A stretch of DNA of 64,000 nt from Pseudomonas sp. TH31 (GTDB lineage: Bacteria; Pseudomonadota; Gammaproteobacteria; Pseudomonadales; Pseudomonadaceae): positions 186,001 to 250,000 of the forward strand of contig NZ_JAEKEZ010000023.1 in NCBI RefSeq assembly GCF_016650815.1, given 5' to 3'. The translations under genes were made by a program, and so were the position numbers. Shown piece after piece: positions 25,469 through 33,619 of the stretch (the first letter of the stretch is position 1; each line of letters begins with the position of its first letter). The notes beneath the pieces are model-generated. The model was not told where the DNA came from and ran no database searches. It saw only the letters and a list, made by a program, of their open reading frames with translations.

Positions 25469-26350
25469 TTACCACTTCATCTCACCCTTGGCGACTTTGG
25501 CGCTCAGTTCCAGCGAGCTTTCTTCGCCCAGGGCCGGGTAGCGTTTCTTCATGGCTGCGATCAGTTCAGCAGCGTCTTTTGCCTTGGCGGTTTCTTCGTC
25601 GAAAGCCTTGATGTAGTCAGCGGTGAATTGCACGGCAGCCAGGGAACGGGCGCTCTCGCCCAGATAGTGACCCGGCACGATGGTCTTCGGCTTCAAGGTT
25701 TCGATCGAATGCAGCGTCGTCAACCAATCAGCGTGGGATTGCGCGGTCTGGGTGTCGGCCATCCACACGTGGATGTTTTCAGCGACGACCACGCCACCGA
25801 CCACAGCCTCGATTGACGGAATCCACACGAAGCTGCGATCCGGCTGCTTGCCGTCCAGACCCACTACCTGCAATTTCTGCCCTTCGAGCATCAGGCTGTC
25901 GCCCTTGAGCACGCCCGGCACGATGGTTTTAGCCGGTACGTCAGCGCCCATTTTCGGGCCCCAGAAGGCCAGTTTGCCGTCGACGGTTTTCTTGATGTGA
26001 TCCACGGTCGGCTGCGAGGCCAGCACTTTGGCGTTCGGGAAAGCGGCGGTCAGGGTATCGAGGCCGAAGTAGTAATCCGGGTCACCGTGACTGATGTAGA
26101 TGGTGGTCAGTTGCTTGCCGCTGGCGCGGATCTTCTGCACCACTTGCTCGGCCTGGGACTTGCCGAATTGCGCGTCCACCAGGATCGCGTCTTTCTCGCC
26201 GCTGACCAGTACCGATGTCACCGGGAAGATCGCCTTGTCACCCGGGTTGTAGACGTCCAGGGTCAGGGTCGATGCCGCTGCGGCGTGGGCGGCGAAGCCG
26301 AGGGTGGCGGTTGCCAGAAGAATGCGCTTGATTGCAGTGAAACCGATCAT
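25469..26350 (-). CDS. exported metallo-beta-lactamase-fold hydrolase
   Basis: A 293-residue protein with a Sec signal peptide (residues about 1-25, ending AAHAAAAS). The fold is suggested by SVLVSGEKDAILVDAQFG, TTIYISHGDPDYYFGLDTL, the later Asp and KTIVPGHYLGE. The metal motif reads H-G-D-P-D-Y instead of the canonical HxHxDH, so the first metal site lacks one His and the activity may differ from a lactamase. It diverges from a LysR gene, which probably controls it. Substrate unknown. Confidence 0.85.
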   Translation of the reverse strand: MIGFTAIKRILLATATLGFAAHAAAASTLTLDVYNPGDKAIFPVTSVLVSGEKDAILVDAQFGKSQAEQVVQKIRASGKQLTTIYISHGDPDYYFGLDTLTAAFPNAKVLASQPTVDHIKKTVDGKLAFWGPKMGADVPAKTIVPGVLKGDSLMLEGQKLQVVGLDGKQPDRSFVWIPSIEAVVGGVVVAENIHVWMADTQTAQSHADWLTTLHSIETLKPKTIVPGHYLGESARSLAAVQFTADYIKAFDEETAKAKDAAELIAAMKKRYPALGEESSLELSAKVAKGEMKW

Positions 26351-26392
26351 CTGTTGCTCCGTTGTCGATGGCCCGGGTTGGCCGATGGCTGT

Positions 26393-26540
26393 GTAGGAGT
26401 TCGGCAGGAACTGTGTAGGAGCTGTGTAGGAGCTGTCGAGTGAAACGAGGCTGCGATCTTTCCGAGTTCACTTGAGTCTCAAGCGAAAGATCAAAAGATC
26501 GCAGCCTCGTTTCACTCGACAGCTCCTACACAGCTCCTAC
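26393..26540. repeat. REP pair (GAGTGAAACGAGG type) with short tail repeats
   Basis: Core arms GTAGGAGCTGTCGAGTGAAA (26426) and complement (to 26529), with CTGTGTAGGAG and CTACACAGCTCCTAC duplications at both ends. It lies in the divergent gap between the hydrolase and LysR genes. Confidence 0.85.
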
Positions 26541-26619
26541 GGGGACAGAGCTTAGTTGCATGACTCAGTACAAAAAATGCGATGCTTGAACATAGTTTGT
26601 TTCTGAAAGTGAGCAAATC

Positions 26620-27525
26620 ATGGATCGTCTACAAGCAATGCGGGTGTTCGTCTCGGTGGTGGACCTCGGCAGCCAGTCAGCGGCGGCCGATCACCTGGAC
26701 CTGTCACGGCCGGTGGTTTCGCGTTATTTGGCGGAACTGGAGGATTGGGTCGGTGCCCGATTGATGCACCGCACCACGCGCAAACTGAGCCTGACCGCCG
26801 CAGGCAGCGAAATCCTGCCGCGCTGCCGGCAGATGCTCGAACTGTCCAGCGACATGCAAGCCGCCATCAGCGAACCGGACGAGGCGCCCCGTGGCCTGCT
26901 GCGGATCAGCGTCAGTACCTCGTTCGGCCAGGCGCAACTGGCGGATGCCATGGCCGCTTACGTCAAGCGTTACCCCGGCGTAAGCATCGATATGCAGATG
27001 ATCGACCGCACGGTAAACCTGGTGGATGAGCGCATTGACCTGGCGATCCGCACCAGCAACGACCTGGACCCGAACCTGATCGCCCGCCGGCTGACGGTGT
27101 GCCGCTCGGTGATCTGCGCCTCCCCGGCCTACTTGCAAGAACACCCGTCGCCGCAACGGGTCGAGGACTTGAGCCAGCACAACTGCCTGACCCACTCCTA
27201 CTTCGGCAAAAGCCTCTGGCATTTCGAACAGGATGGCGAGCAGGTCTCGGTACCGGTGCAGGGCAACATCAGTGCCAACGAGGCCAGCACCCTGTTGCGC
27301 GCGACCATGGCCGGTGCCGGCGTGGCGATGCTGCCCAGCTACCAGGCTGGCGTGCACATCCACAGCGGCGAGTTGATTCGCCTGCTGCCCGACGCCGAGC
27401 CACGGCAGATGAACATGTACGCGGTCTACGCCTCACGCAAGCACATGCCGGCGACGATGCGCAGCATGCTGGACTTCCTGGTGCTCAGATTCCCCGAAGA
27501 ACCGGCGTGGGATGTGGGGCTTTAA
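26620..27525 (+). CDS. LysR family transcriptional regulator
   Basis: A 301-residue regulator with an intact N-terminal winged helix-turn-helix (MDRLQAMRVFVSVVDLGSQS; SRPVVSRYLAELEDWVGARL) and a LysR substrate domain (about 90-295; LLRISVSTSFGQAQL, GAGVAMLPSYQAG). It belongs to the group that regulates neighbouring oxidoreductase or hydrolase genes. It diverges from the exported hydrolase across 269 bases containing a REP pair. Confidence 0.92.
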   Translation: MDRLQAMRVFVSVVDLGSQSAAADHLDLSRPVVSRYLAELEDWVGARLMHRTTRKLSLTAAGSEILPRCRQMLELSSDMQAAISEPDEAPRGLLRISVSTSFGQAQLADAMAAYVKRYPGVSIDMQMIDRTVNLVDERIDLAIRTSNDLDPNLIARRLTVCRSVICASPAYLQEHPSPQRVEDLSQHNCLTHSYFGKSLWHFEQDGEQVSVPVQGNISANEASTLLRATMAGAGVAMLPSYQAGVHIHSGELIRLLPDAEPRQMNMYAVYASRKHMPATMRSMLDFLVLRFPEEPAWDVGL

Positions 27526-27526
27526 G

Positions 27527-28296
27527 ATCAAAAGATCGCAGGCTTCGCCAGCTCCTACAGGGTGTACGCCGATCCAATGTAGGAGCTGCCGAAGGCTGCG
27601 ATCTTTTGATCTTGATCTTCAAGGATCAGCCACCTCTATGTTGGATGTGCCGACGCTATCGCGAGCAGGCCCACCCCACAGGGTGTACGCCGATCCAATG
27701 TAGGAGCTGCCGAAGGCTGCGATCTTTTGATCTTGATCTTCAAGGATCAGTCACCTCTATGTTGGATGTGCCGACGCTATCGCGAGCAGGCCCACCCCCA
27801 CAGGGTGTACGCCGATCCAATGTAGGAGCTGCCGAAGGCTGCGATCTTTTGATCTTGATCTTCAAGGATCAGTCACCTCTATGTTGGATGTGCCGACGCT
27901 TTCGCGAGCAAGCCCACCCCCACAGGATGTCCGCCGATCCAATGTAGGAGCTGCCGAAGGCTGCGATCTTTTGATCTTGATCTTCAAGGATCAGTCACCT
28001 CTATGTTGGATGTACCGACGCTATCGCGAGCAGGCCCACCCCCACAGGATGTCCGCCGATCCAATGTAGGAGCTGCCGAAGGCTGCGATCTTTTGATCTT
28101 GATCTTCAAGGATCAGCCACCTCTATGTTGGATGTACCGACGCTATCGCGAGCAGGCCCACCCCCACAGGGTGTCCGCCGATCCAATGTAGGAGCTGCCG
28201 AAGGCTGCGATCTTTTGATCTTGATCTTCAAGGATCAGTCACCTCTATGTCGGATGTGCCGACGCTATCGCGAGCAGGCTCACTCCCACACAGGGA
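27527..28296. repeat. tandem array of a 122-bp REP-derived unit, six copies
   Basis: Units begin with GTAGGAGCTGCCGAAGGCTG at 27579, 27700, 27822, 27944, 28066 and 28188, so the period is 121 then 122 bases; a half copy precedes at 27527. Each unit carries GATCTTTTGATCTTGATC, CACCTCTATGTTGGATGT and a second REP-family fragment TATCGCGAGCAGGC. The copies differ at only a few positions. Because 122 is not a multiple of three, open frames crossing the array (one runs to 282 codons) are not genes. Confidence 0.93.
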
Positions 28297-28409
28297 CATC
28301 AGTGTTCTGAATGACGGGTTACATGCGATCGTCAAGTGAGTGGCAACTCACCGGCGCTGTCCTATGCTGAAGGTAATACCGAAGGGTATTCGTTCAGAGG
28401 TCCAACGCC

Positions 28410-28586
28410 ATGAACATCAAGACAAGAAGATACCTCGCCATTTTCATCACCTGCGCGGCAACGCTGGCGCTGTATGGCACGGCTGCCTGGCGGGTCGAGC
28501 AGTTGCGTAACCTGCCTCGTGAATTCGCGAGCTGCAACTTCGAGCGCTGCATTCCCCACAACGCGACCCTCAACGCCCTTCGCTAG
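28410..28586 (+). CDS. small single-pass membrane protein
   Basis: A 58-residue protein: KTRR at the N-terminus, one hydrophobic helix (about residues 8-25), then a short soluble tail with two Cys six residues apart (CNFERC). A GAGG site lies about 10 bases before ATG 28410. The leader holds two small hairpins: GTGAGT-GGCA-ACTCAC (28336-28351) and AATACC-GAAG-GGTATT (28375-28390). No family recognised; translation is plausible but unproven. Confidence 0.55.
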   Translation: MNIKTRRYLAIFITCAATLALYGTAAWRVEQLRNLPREFASCNFERCIPHNATLNALR

Positions 28587-28595
28587 CGAAACGCG

Positions 28596-29491
28596 TCAGG
28601 CCTCGTTGTCCTGATCGGCCTTCAAGCGGTCGCGGAAGGCCTTGGGCGAGATCCCCACCCGACGCCGGAACAGCCGCGTGAAGTTGGTTGGATCGGAGAA
28701 CCCCAACACGTCGGACATTTCATAAATGGTCATGCTGGTGTAAGTCAGCAAGCGCTTCGCTTCCAGCAACTGCCGCTCGTGCATGATCTGCAGCGCCGGT
28801 TGCCCCGCCAGCTCTCGGCAGGTTCCGTTGAGGTGGGACACGGAAATCCCCAACCGATGGGCCAGGTCCTCGACCTTGACGTGTTGGCGATAGGTCTCTT
28901 CCACCAGTTGAATAAACCCGTTGAGGTATTCCCGGCACGCTGCGGACGTTGACTGGCGCTGCGGCGCTGGATCACCTGGCGGCTGACCCAGACCATGATC
29001 ACGCTGACCAGCGAATGCATGAGCATTTCCCGGGCTGGTTGATGACCGGTGTACTCGCTTTGCAGCGCCGCAAACAGACTGTTGAGGTACTCGCTGTCCT
29101 TGCCCGCCGGGTAACTTTCGGCTTGCGCCAGGGCGTTCACCGAATTGCCCAGTTGCACCTGCAGATGGGCAACCAACGGCGCGGCCAGGGTCACGACAAA
29201 GCCTTCGACATCCTCGGAAAAACGATAACCGTGCACCGATAACGGCGGCAGGATCAGCATTGCCGGCTCGGTCAAATCAGTGCGTTTACCTTCGATTTCA
29301 AGCTCTGCCTGACCTTTGAAGACGAAGAGTAACTGGCACAAATCAGCGTGGCGGTGGGGTTTGATTTCCCATTGATGTTCGCGGCTGCGTTTGGAAATGG
29401 TTTCACAGTGCAGCAAGTCGGGGGTCGGCCAGTCCAGGCTTTCACCGTAGAGCTTGAACACCGGAATCGAAGGCAGGTCAGGCTTGTTCAT
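28596..29491 (-). pseudogene. AraC family regulator of pobA (PobR/PobC-like), apparent one-base deletion
   Basis: The N-terminal effector part (from ATG 29491, MNKPDLPSIPVFKLYGES) and the C-terminal DNA-binding part (VEDLAHRLGISVSHLNGTCR; TIYEMSDVLGFSDPTNFTRL) are in different frames. The break lies at about 28934: the minus strand reads GTGCCGGGAATAC where GTGCCCGGGAATAC would join QRA to REYLNGFIQLVEETYRQH. One base restored gives about 298 residues, normal for the family. It diverges from pobA, where AraC-type activators responding to 4-hydroxybenzoate are known in Pseudomonas. A sequencing error is possible. Confidence 0.85.
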
Positions 29492-29670
29492 CACTTCAAT
29501 CCAGGCCTCGGAGTAGACGGGGCGATAATCGCACCGATTGGCAGAATGTACAGGTATCGGCTCAGTTTTCACCTTCAATTGACCGACTCGCAAGGGAAAA
29601 ATGCAAGTACTCGATCCATAAAAATTATTCACCGGCCGTGGTCGCGTGAAGCTTGCGAGTCATAAAAACA

Positions 29671-30864
29671 ATGAAAACGCTAAAAACCCAAATCGCCATC
29701 ATCGGCGCCGGTCCGTCCGGTTTATTGCTTGGACAGTTATTGCACAACGCCGGCATCGACACCCTGATTCTCGAACGTCAAACGCCGGATTATGTGCTCG
29801 GCCGAATCCGCGCCGGCGTCCTTGAACAAGGCATGGTAGAGCTGTTGCGCCAAGCCGGTGTCGGTCAGCGCATGGACGCCGAAGGGCTGGTCCATGGCGG
29901 CTTTGACCTGGCCCTCGACGGCCGCCAGGTGCACATCGACCTGCACGCCCTGACCGGCGGAAAAACCGTGATGATCTACGGCCAGACCGAAGTCACCCGC
30001 GACCTGATGGCCGCTCGTCGGGACGCCGGGGCACAGACGATTTATTCGGCAAGCAACGTCGTCCCCCACGGTATGAAAACCGAGGAAACCTTTGTCACCT
30101 TCGAAAAGGACGGTGAGACCTATCGCCTCGACTGCGACTACATCGCCGGGTGCGATGGCTTCCATGGCGTGGCCCGGCAATCGATTCCCGCCGAGAGCCT
30201 GAAGGTCTTCGAGCGGGTCTACCCGTTCGGCTGGCTGGGGATTCTGGCCGACACCCCGCCGGTCCACGAAGAGCTGGTCTACGCCCGCCACGAACGCGGC
30301 TTCGCCCTGTGCAGCATGCGTTCGGCGACCCGTACCCGCTATTACCTTCAGGTGCCGGCCGAGGAGCAGGTCGAGGACTGGTCTGATCAGCGCTTCTGGG
30401 ATGAGCTCAAATCCCGTCTGCCGCAGGCGTTGGCGGAAAAACTGGTCACCGGGCCATCCATCGAAAAGAGCATCGCGCCGCTGCGCAGTTTTGTGGTGGA
30501 ACCGATGCAGTACGGGCGGATGTTCCTGGTCGGCGACGCGGCACACATTGTCCCGCCTACCGGCGCCAAGGGTTTGAACCTGGCAGCCAGCGACGTCAGC
30601 ACGTTGTTCAATATCCTGCTGAAAGTTTACCGCGAGGGGCGCGTGGACTTGCTGGAGAAGTACTCCGAAATCTGCCTGCGCCGGGTCTGGAAAGCCGAAC
30701 GATTCTCCTGGTGGATGACCTCGATGCTGCACCGCTTCGACGAGCACGATGCGTTCAGCCAGCGCATCAGCGCCTCGGAACTGGACTACTTCGTCAACTC
30801 CGAAGCCGGGCGAAAAACCATTGCAGAAAATTACGTCGGGCTTCCATACGAGGCTATCGAATAG
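29671..30864 (+). CDS. pobA: 4-hydroxybenzoate 3-monooxygenase
   Basis: A flavoprotein hydroxylase that converts 4-hydroxybenzoate to protocatechuate with NADPH and O2. The 397-residue protein closely follows the known P. fluorescens enzyme. It contains IAIIGAGPSGLLLGQLLHNA (FAD), GRIRAGVLEQGMVELL, IAGCDGFHG (pyridine-nucleotide/FAD motif), FERVYPFGWLG, and GDAAHIVPPTGAKGLNLAAS. It ends NYVGLPYEAIE. ATG 29671 is used; an upstream in-frame GTG at 29653 is less likely. The 179-base divergent gap to the AraC gene should hold its operator. No other protocatechuate-pathway gene lies here. Confidence 0.97.
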   Translation: MKTLKTQIAIIGAGPSGLLLGQLLHNAGIDTLILERQTPDYVLGRIRAGVLEQGMVELLRQAGVGQRMDAEGLVHGGFDLALDGRQVHIDLHALTGGKTVMIYGQTEVTRDLMAARRDAGAQTIYSASNVVPHGMKTEETFVTFEKDGETYRLDCDYIAGCDGFHGVARQSIPAESLKVFERVYPFGWLGILADTPPVHEELVYARHERGFALCSMRSATRTRYYLQVPAEEQVEDWSDQRFWDELKSRLPQALAEKLVTGPSIEKSIAPLRSFVVEPMQYGRMFLVGDAAHIVPPTGAKGLNLAASDVSTLFNILLKVYREGRVDLLEKYSEICLRRVWKAERFSWWMTSMLHRFDEHDAFSQRISASELDYFVNSEAGRKTIAENYVGLPYEAIE

Positions 30865-30944
30865 CCTGCTACCGACTTACACTGGCGAGCACTGACCCGC
30901 TCGCCTTGCCTCTTGCGGGAAAATTATTGCCCGCAGGTTTTATC

Positions 30945-32459
30945 GTGACCAATCTGAACCAGCCTGAAACGCCCAAACCGGCCATTCGCAGTGTGCTGAT
31001 CGCCCTGATGCTGGCGATCTTCCTCGGCGCGCTGGACCAGACCATCGTGGCCGTGTCGATGCCGGCCATTTCCGCGCAGTTCAAGGATGTCAGCCTGCTG
31101 GCCTGGGTGATTGCCGGTTACATGGTGGCGATGACCGTGGCGGTGCCGATCTACGGCAAGCTCGGCGATCTGTATGGTCGACGCAAGTTGATGTTGTTCG
31201 GGATGGGGTTGTTCACCGTTGCATCGTTTTTTTGCGGCATGGCCCAAAGCATGGAGCAATTGGTGCTGGCGCGAATCCTTCAGGGCATCGGCGCCGGCGG
31301 GATGATTTCGGTCAGCCAGGCGATCATCGGCGACATCGTCCCGCCCCGGGAGCGCGGTCGCTATCAGGGTTACTTCAGCAGCATGTACGCGGTGGCCAGC
31401 GTCGCCGGGCCGGTACTCGGCGGTTACATGACCGAATACCTCTCGTGGCGCTGGGTGTTCCTGATCAACCTGCCGCTCGGGCTCGGCGCGTGGCTGGTGG
31501 CCAATCGCACGCTGGTCGGGCTGCCAGTGCCGCAGCGCAAGCCGATCATTGATTACCTTGGCACGTTGCTGATGATTATCGGCTTGACCGCGCTGTTGCT
31601 CGGCATCACCCAGGTTGGCCAGGGTCATTCGTGGCGCAGCGCCGAAGTGCTGGGCCTGCTGGGTTGCGCGGTGGTGGTGCTGGCGCTGTTCGTCTGGCAT
31701 GAACATCGCGCACGGGAGCCGTTGCTGCCGATGCATCTGTTCGCCAACCGCAACGCGATCTTTTGCTGGTGCACGATTTTCTTCACCAGTTTCCAGGCCA
31801 TTTCCTTGATCGTGCTGATGCCGCTACGCTTCCAGAGTGTCACCGGCGCCGGGGCCGACAGCGCTGCGCTGCACCTTTTGCCATTGGCGATTGGCTTGCC
31901 GATTGGCGCCTATTTCGCCGGGCGCCGCACCTCGGTCACCGGGCGCTACAAGCCGATGATCCTGAGCGGTGCGCTGCTGATGCCGATCTCGATTCTCGGC
32001 ATGGCGTTCAGTGCGCCTCAAGACTTGCTGATGAGCAGCCTGTTCATGTTGTTCAGCGGGATTGCCAGCGGCATGCAATTCCCGACCTCGTTGGTCGGCA
32101 CACAGAATTCGGTCGCGCAACGGGACATTGGCGTGGCCACCAGCACCACCAACCTGTTTCGTTCGTTGGGCGGTGCGGTCGGTGTGGCGTTGATGTCGGC
32201 GCTGTTGCTGGCGTTGTTGCAGGATTCGAGTTTCGCCCACCTGGCCGGCTCGGCGATTGGCGAGGGCAGTTCGGGGAATGTTTTGCTCGACGGCTTGAAC
32301 GCCGCGCCGGGGGATGCGCAGAACGCCTTGCGTGCGGAGTTGCTGCTGACGTTCCGGCATTTGCTGATGGTCAGTGCGGCGGTGTCGTTGCTGGGGTTGG
32401 CGGCGGCGATTGCGATGCCGAACAACGTATTGCGTGGGCGCGAGGATAAGGTCCGTTAA
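30945..32459 (+). CDS. MDR-type MFS exporter, DHA2 (EmrB/QacA) family
   Basis: A 504-residue inner-membrane drug:proton antiporter with about 14 hydrophobic segments. LGALDQTIVAVSMPAI (helix 1), YGKLGDLYGRRKLM (motif A) and ARILQGIGAGGMISVSQAII with GPVLGGYMTEYLSWRWVFLI (motif C) are DHA2 hallmarks. The GTG start at 30945 begins the usual short tail before helix 1; the frame is open upstream but reads through the end of pobA. It lies 80 bases after pobA on the same strand; export of aromatic acids is possible but unproven. Confidence 0.9.
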   Translation: MTNLNQPETPKPAIRSVLIALMLAIFLGALDQTIVAVSMPAISAQFKDVSLLAWVIAGYMVAMTVAVPIYGKLGDLYGRRKLMLFGMGLFTVASFFCGMAQSMEQLVLARILQGIGAGGMISVSQAIIGDIVPPRERGRYQGYFSSMYAVASVAGPVLGGYMTEYLSWRWVFLINLPLGLGAWLVANRTLVGLPVPQRKPIIDYLGTLLMIIGLTALLLGITQVGQGHSWRSAEVLGLLGCAVVVLALFVWHEHRAREPLLPMHLFANRNAIFCWCTIFFTSFQAISLIVLMPLRFQSVTGAGADSAALHLLPLAIGLPIGAYFAGRRTSVTGRYKPMILSGALLMPISILGMAFSAPQDLLMSSLFMLFSGIASGMQFPTSLVGTQNSVAQRDIGVATSTTNLFRSLGGAVGVALMSALLLALLQDSSFAHLAGSAIGEGSSGNVLLDGLNAAPGDAQNALRAELLLTFRHLLMVSAAVSLLGLAAAIAMPNNVLRGREDKVR

Positions 32460-32462
32460 AAG

Positions 32463-32545
32463 CAAAAGATCGCAGCCTTCGGCAGCTCCTACAGGGGAAT
32501 GCGTACACCCTGTAGGAGCTGCCGAAGGCTGCGATCTTTTGATCT
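32463..32545. repeat. REP pair (CTGCCGAAGGCTGCGATC type)
   Basis: Opposed arms CAAAAGATCGCAGCCTTCGG and GTAGGAGCTGCCGAAGGCTG pointing outward to inward around CAGGGGAATGCGTACACCCTG. Lies between convergent genes. Confidence 0.88.
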
Positions 32546-32561
32546 TCAACCCTTCACAACA

Positions 32562-33410
32562 TCAAGGACTGTAATACCCGACAGCCACCAGAAAATGCCC
32601 GACCTTCTTCAGGTACGCATGCTTGTCCTCGACCTTGCCGGTCACCGGGTTCTTCCAGCGATACTCATACTCGCCCTGATCCTGCTTGCCCATCATCGCC
32701 AGCATCGGCTCGCCCACCGGTTTGCCTTCCGGGTCGTTGACCTTGCCGAAGTCGGTGTTAATCAGCCGCAGATTAGTGCCATGAGCCACGTAGCGCTGGT
32801 TATTCAGGTCAACCACGAAGACATATAGATCGTCCTGCAAGTACCCGCCCTTGAGCGAGTTGATCGCCGTCAGCGTGCCCTTCTCGTCCTTGACCAGGTC
32901 AGCCGCCGCTTTATCCAGCAACGCCTGGGCTTGTTGCGCCGACGCCCGTGGCAGGTAGTAGCCGACCGCCAGGATCCGCTGACCCACGCGCTGATAGAAC
33001 ACGTGCTTGCGTTCGACCTTGCCGTCGGCCCAGTTCTGCCAGTGGTATTCGGCCTGTTGAATGCCGTTGCCTTCCGGCACGTTCAAGGCGTCTTTGAAGG
33101 CTTTCTGCAAATCCGGTGGCAGCGTCTGCGACACATCCCGGCCGATCAATGCCGAAGACGGCCCACCGCTGGCAAGCATTACGCCATGGGTGTCGACCAC
33201 GAACACGTAACGGTCCTTGTCGACAAACTCGCCCTGACGGCTGAATGCAGCGAAGGCCTTGTCGCCATTGTCGTGGTAATACGCCAAGGCTTTTTCGAGC
33301 AAAGCCCTGGCAGCCGGGCCGTCATCCTTTGGCGCCGTGGCCGCCTGAACCTGGCCCAGGCTCAGCAAAAGCACCCCGCCCAGCAAGGCCAACTTGTGCA
33401 CAAACCCCAT
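32562..33410 (-). CDS. periplasmic tandem Cache-domain protein
   Basis: A 282-residue secreted protein with a Sec signal (about residues 1-23, ending GQVQA). Two Cache-type sensor units follow: the first around DRYVFVVDTHGVMLASGG to FYQRVGQRILAVGYYLP, the second around DLYVFVVDLNNQRYVAHG to YLKKVGHFLVAVGYYSP. The repeated VFVVD and VGYY elements mark the duplication. There is no membrane anchor, kinase or chemoreceptor domain after them, so it is a free sensor or binding protein that may report to a separate partner. Ligand unknown. Confidence 0.85.
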   Translation of the reverse strand: MGFVHKLALLGGVLLLSLGQVQAATAPKDDGPAARALLEKALAYYHDNGDKAFAAFSRQGEFVDKDRYVFVVDTHGVMLASGGPSSALIGRDVSQTLPPDLQKAFKDALNVPEGNGIQQAEYHWQNWADGKVERKHVFYQRVGQRILAVGYYLPRASAQQAQALLDKAAADLVKDEKGTLTAINSLKGGYLQDDLYVFVVDLNNQRYVAHGTNLRLINTDFGKVNDPEGKPVGEPMLAMMGKQDQGEYEYRWKNPVTGKVEDKHAYLKKVGHFLVAVGYYSP

Positions 33411-33488
33411 AACGCACCCCTCGTTCTTATTGATGTTTCAAGAGCGTAGACGGGTTGGGGATAGGTATGAATATTCAGCAACCGCTGT

Positions 33489-33619
33489 GTAGCAGCTGGC
33501 GAAGCCTGCGTTCGGCGGCGAAGCCGTCGTGAGATCAGACAACTCGGTGTGTCATGCACACCACGTTGTATGGATTTACGACGGCTTCGCCGCCGAACGC
33601 AGGCTTCGCCAGCTGCTAC
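33489..33619. repeat. REP pair (CTGGCGAAGCCTGCGTTCGG type)
   Basis: Long inverted arms beginning GTAGCAGCTGGCGAAGCCTG (33489) with complement ending 33619, each about 45 bases. It uses a different sequence class from the other pairs. Its outer TAG supplies the stop codon of the following minus-strand gene. Confidence 0.88.

Noticed and set aside
27527..28296. A CRISPR array, suggested by regular spacing
   Set aside because: The whole 122-bp unit is repeated; there are no unique spacers and no cas genes. It is a tandem repeat made of REP fragments.
27099..28310. Several 60-280 codon frames with a repeated peptide (DVRRSNVGAAEGCDLLI)
   Set aside because: They are translations of the 122-bp repeat in successive frames, not genes.
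30711..30944. An N-terminal extension of the drug exporter overlapping pobA
   Set aside because: The extension is out-of-frame pobA sequence; the exporter starts at GTG 30945 just before its first helix.
31763..32449. A second 228-codon plus-strand frame within the exporter gene
   Set aside because: Shadow frame of the DHA2 exporter, which has the expected helices and motifs throughout.
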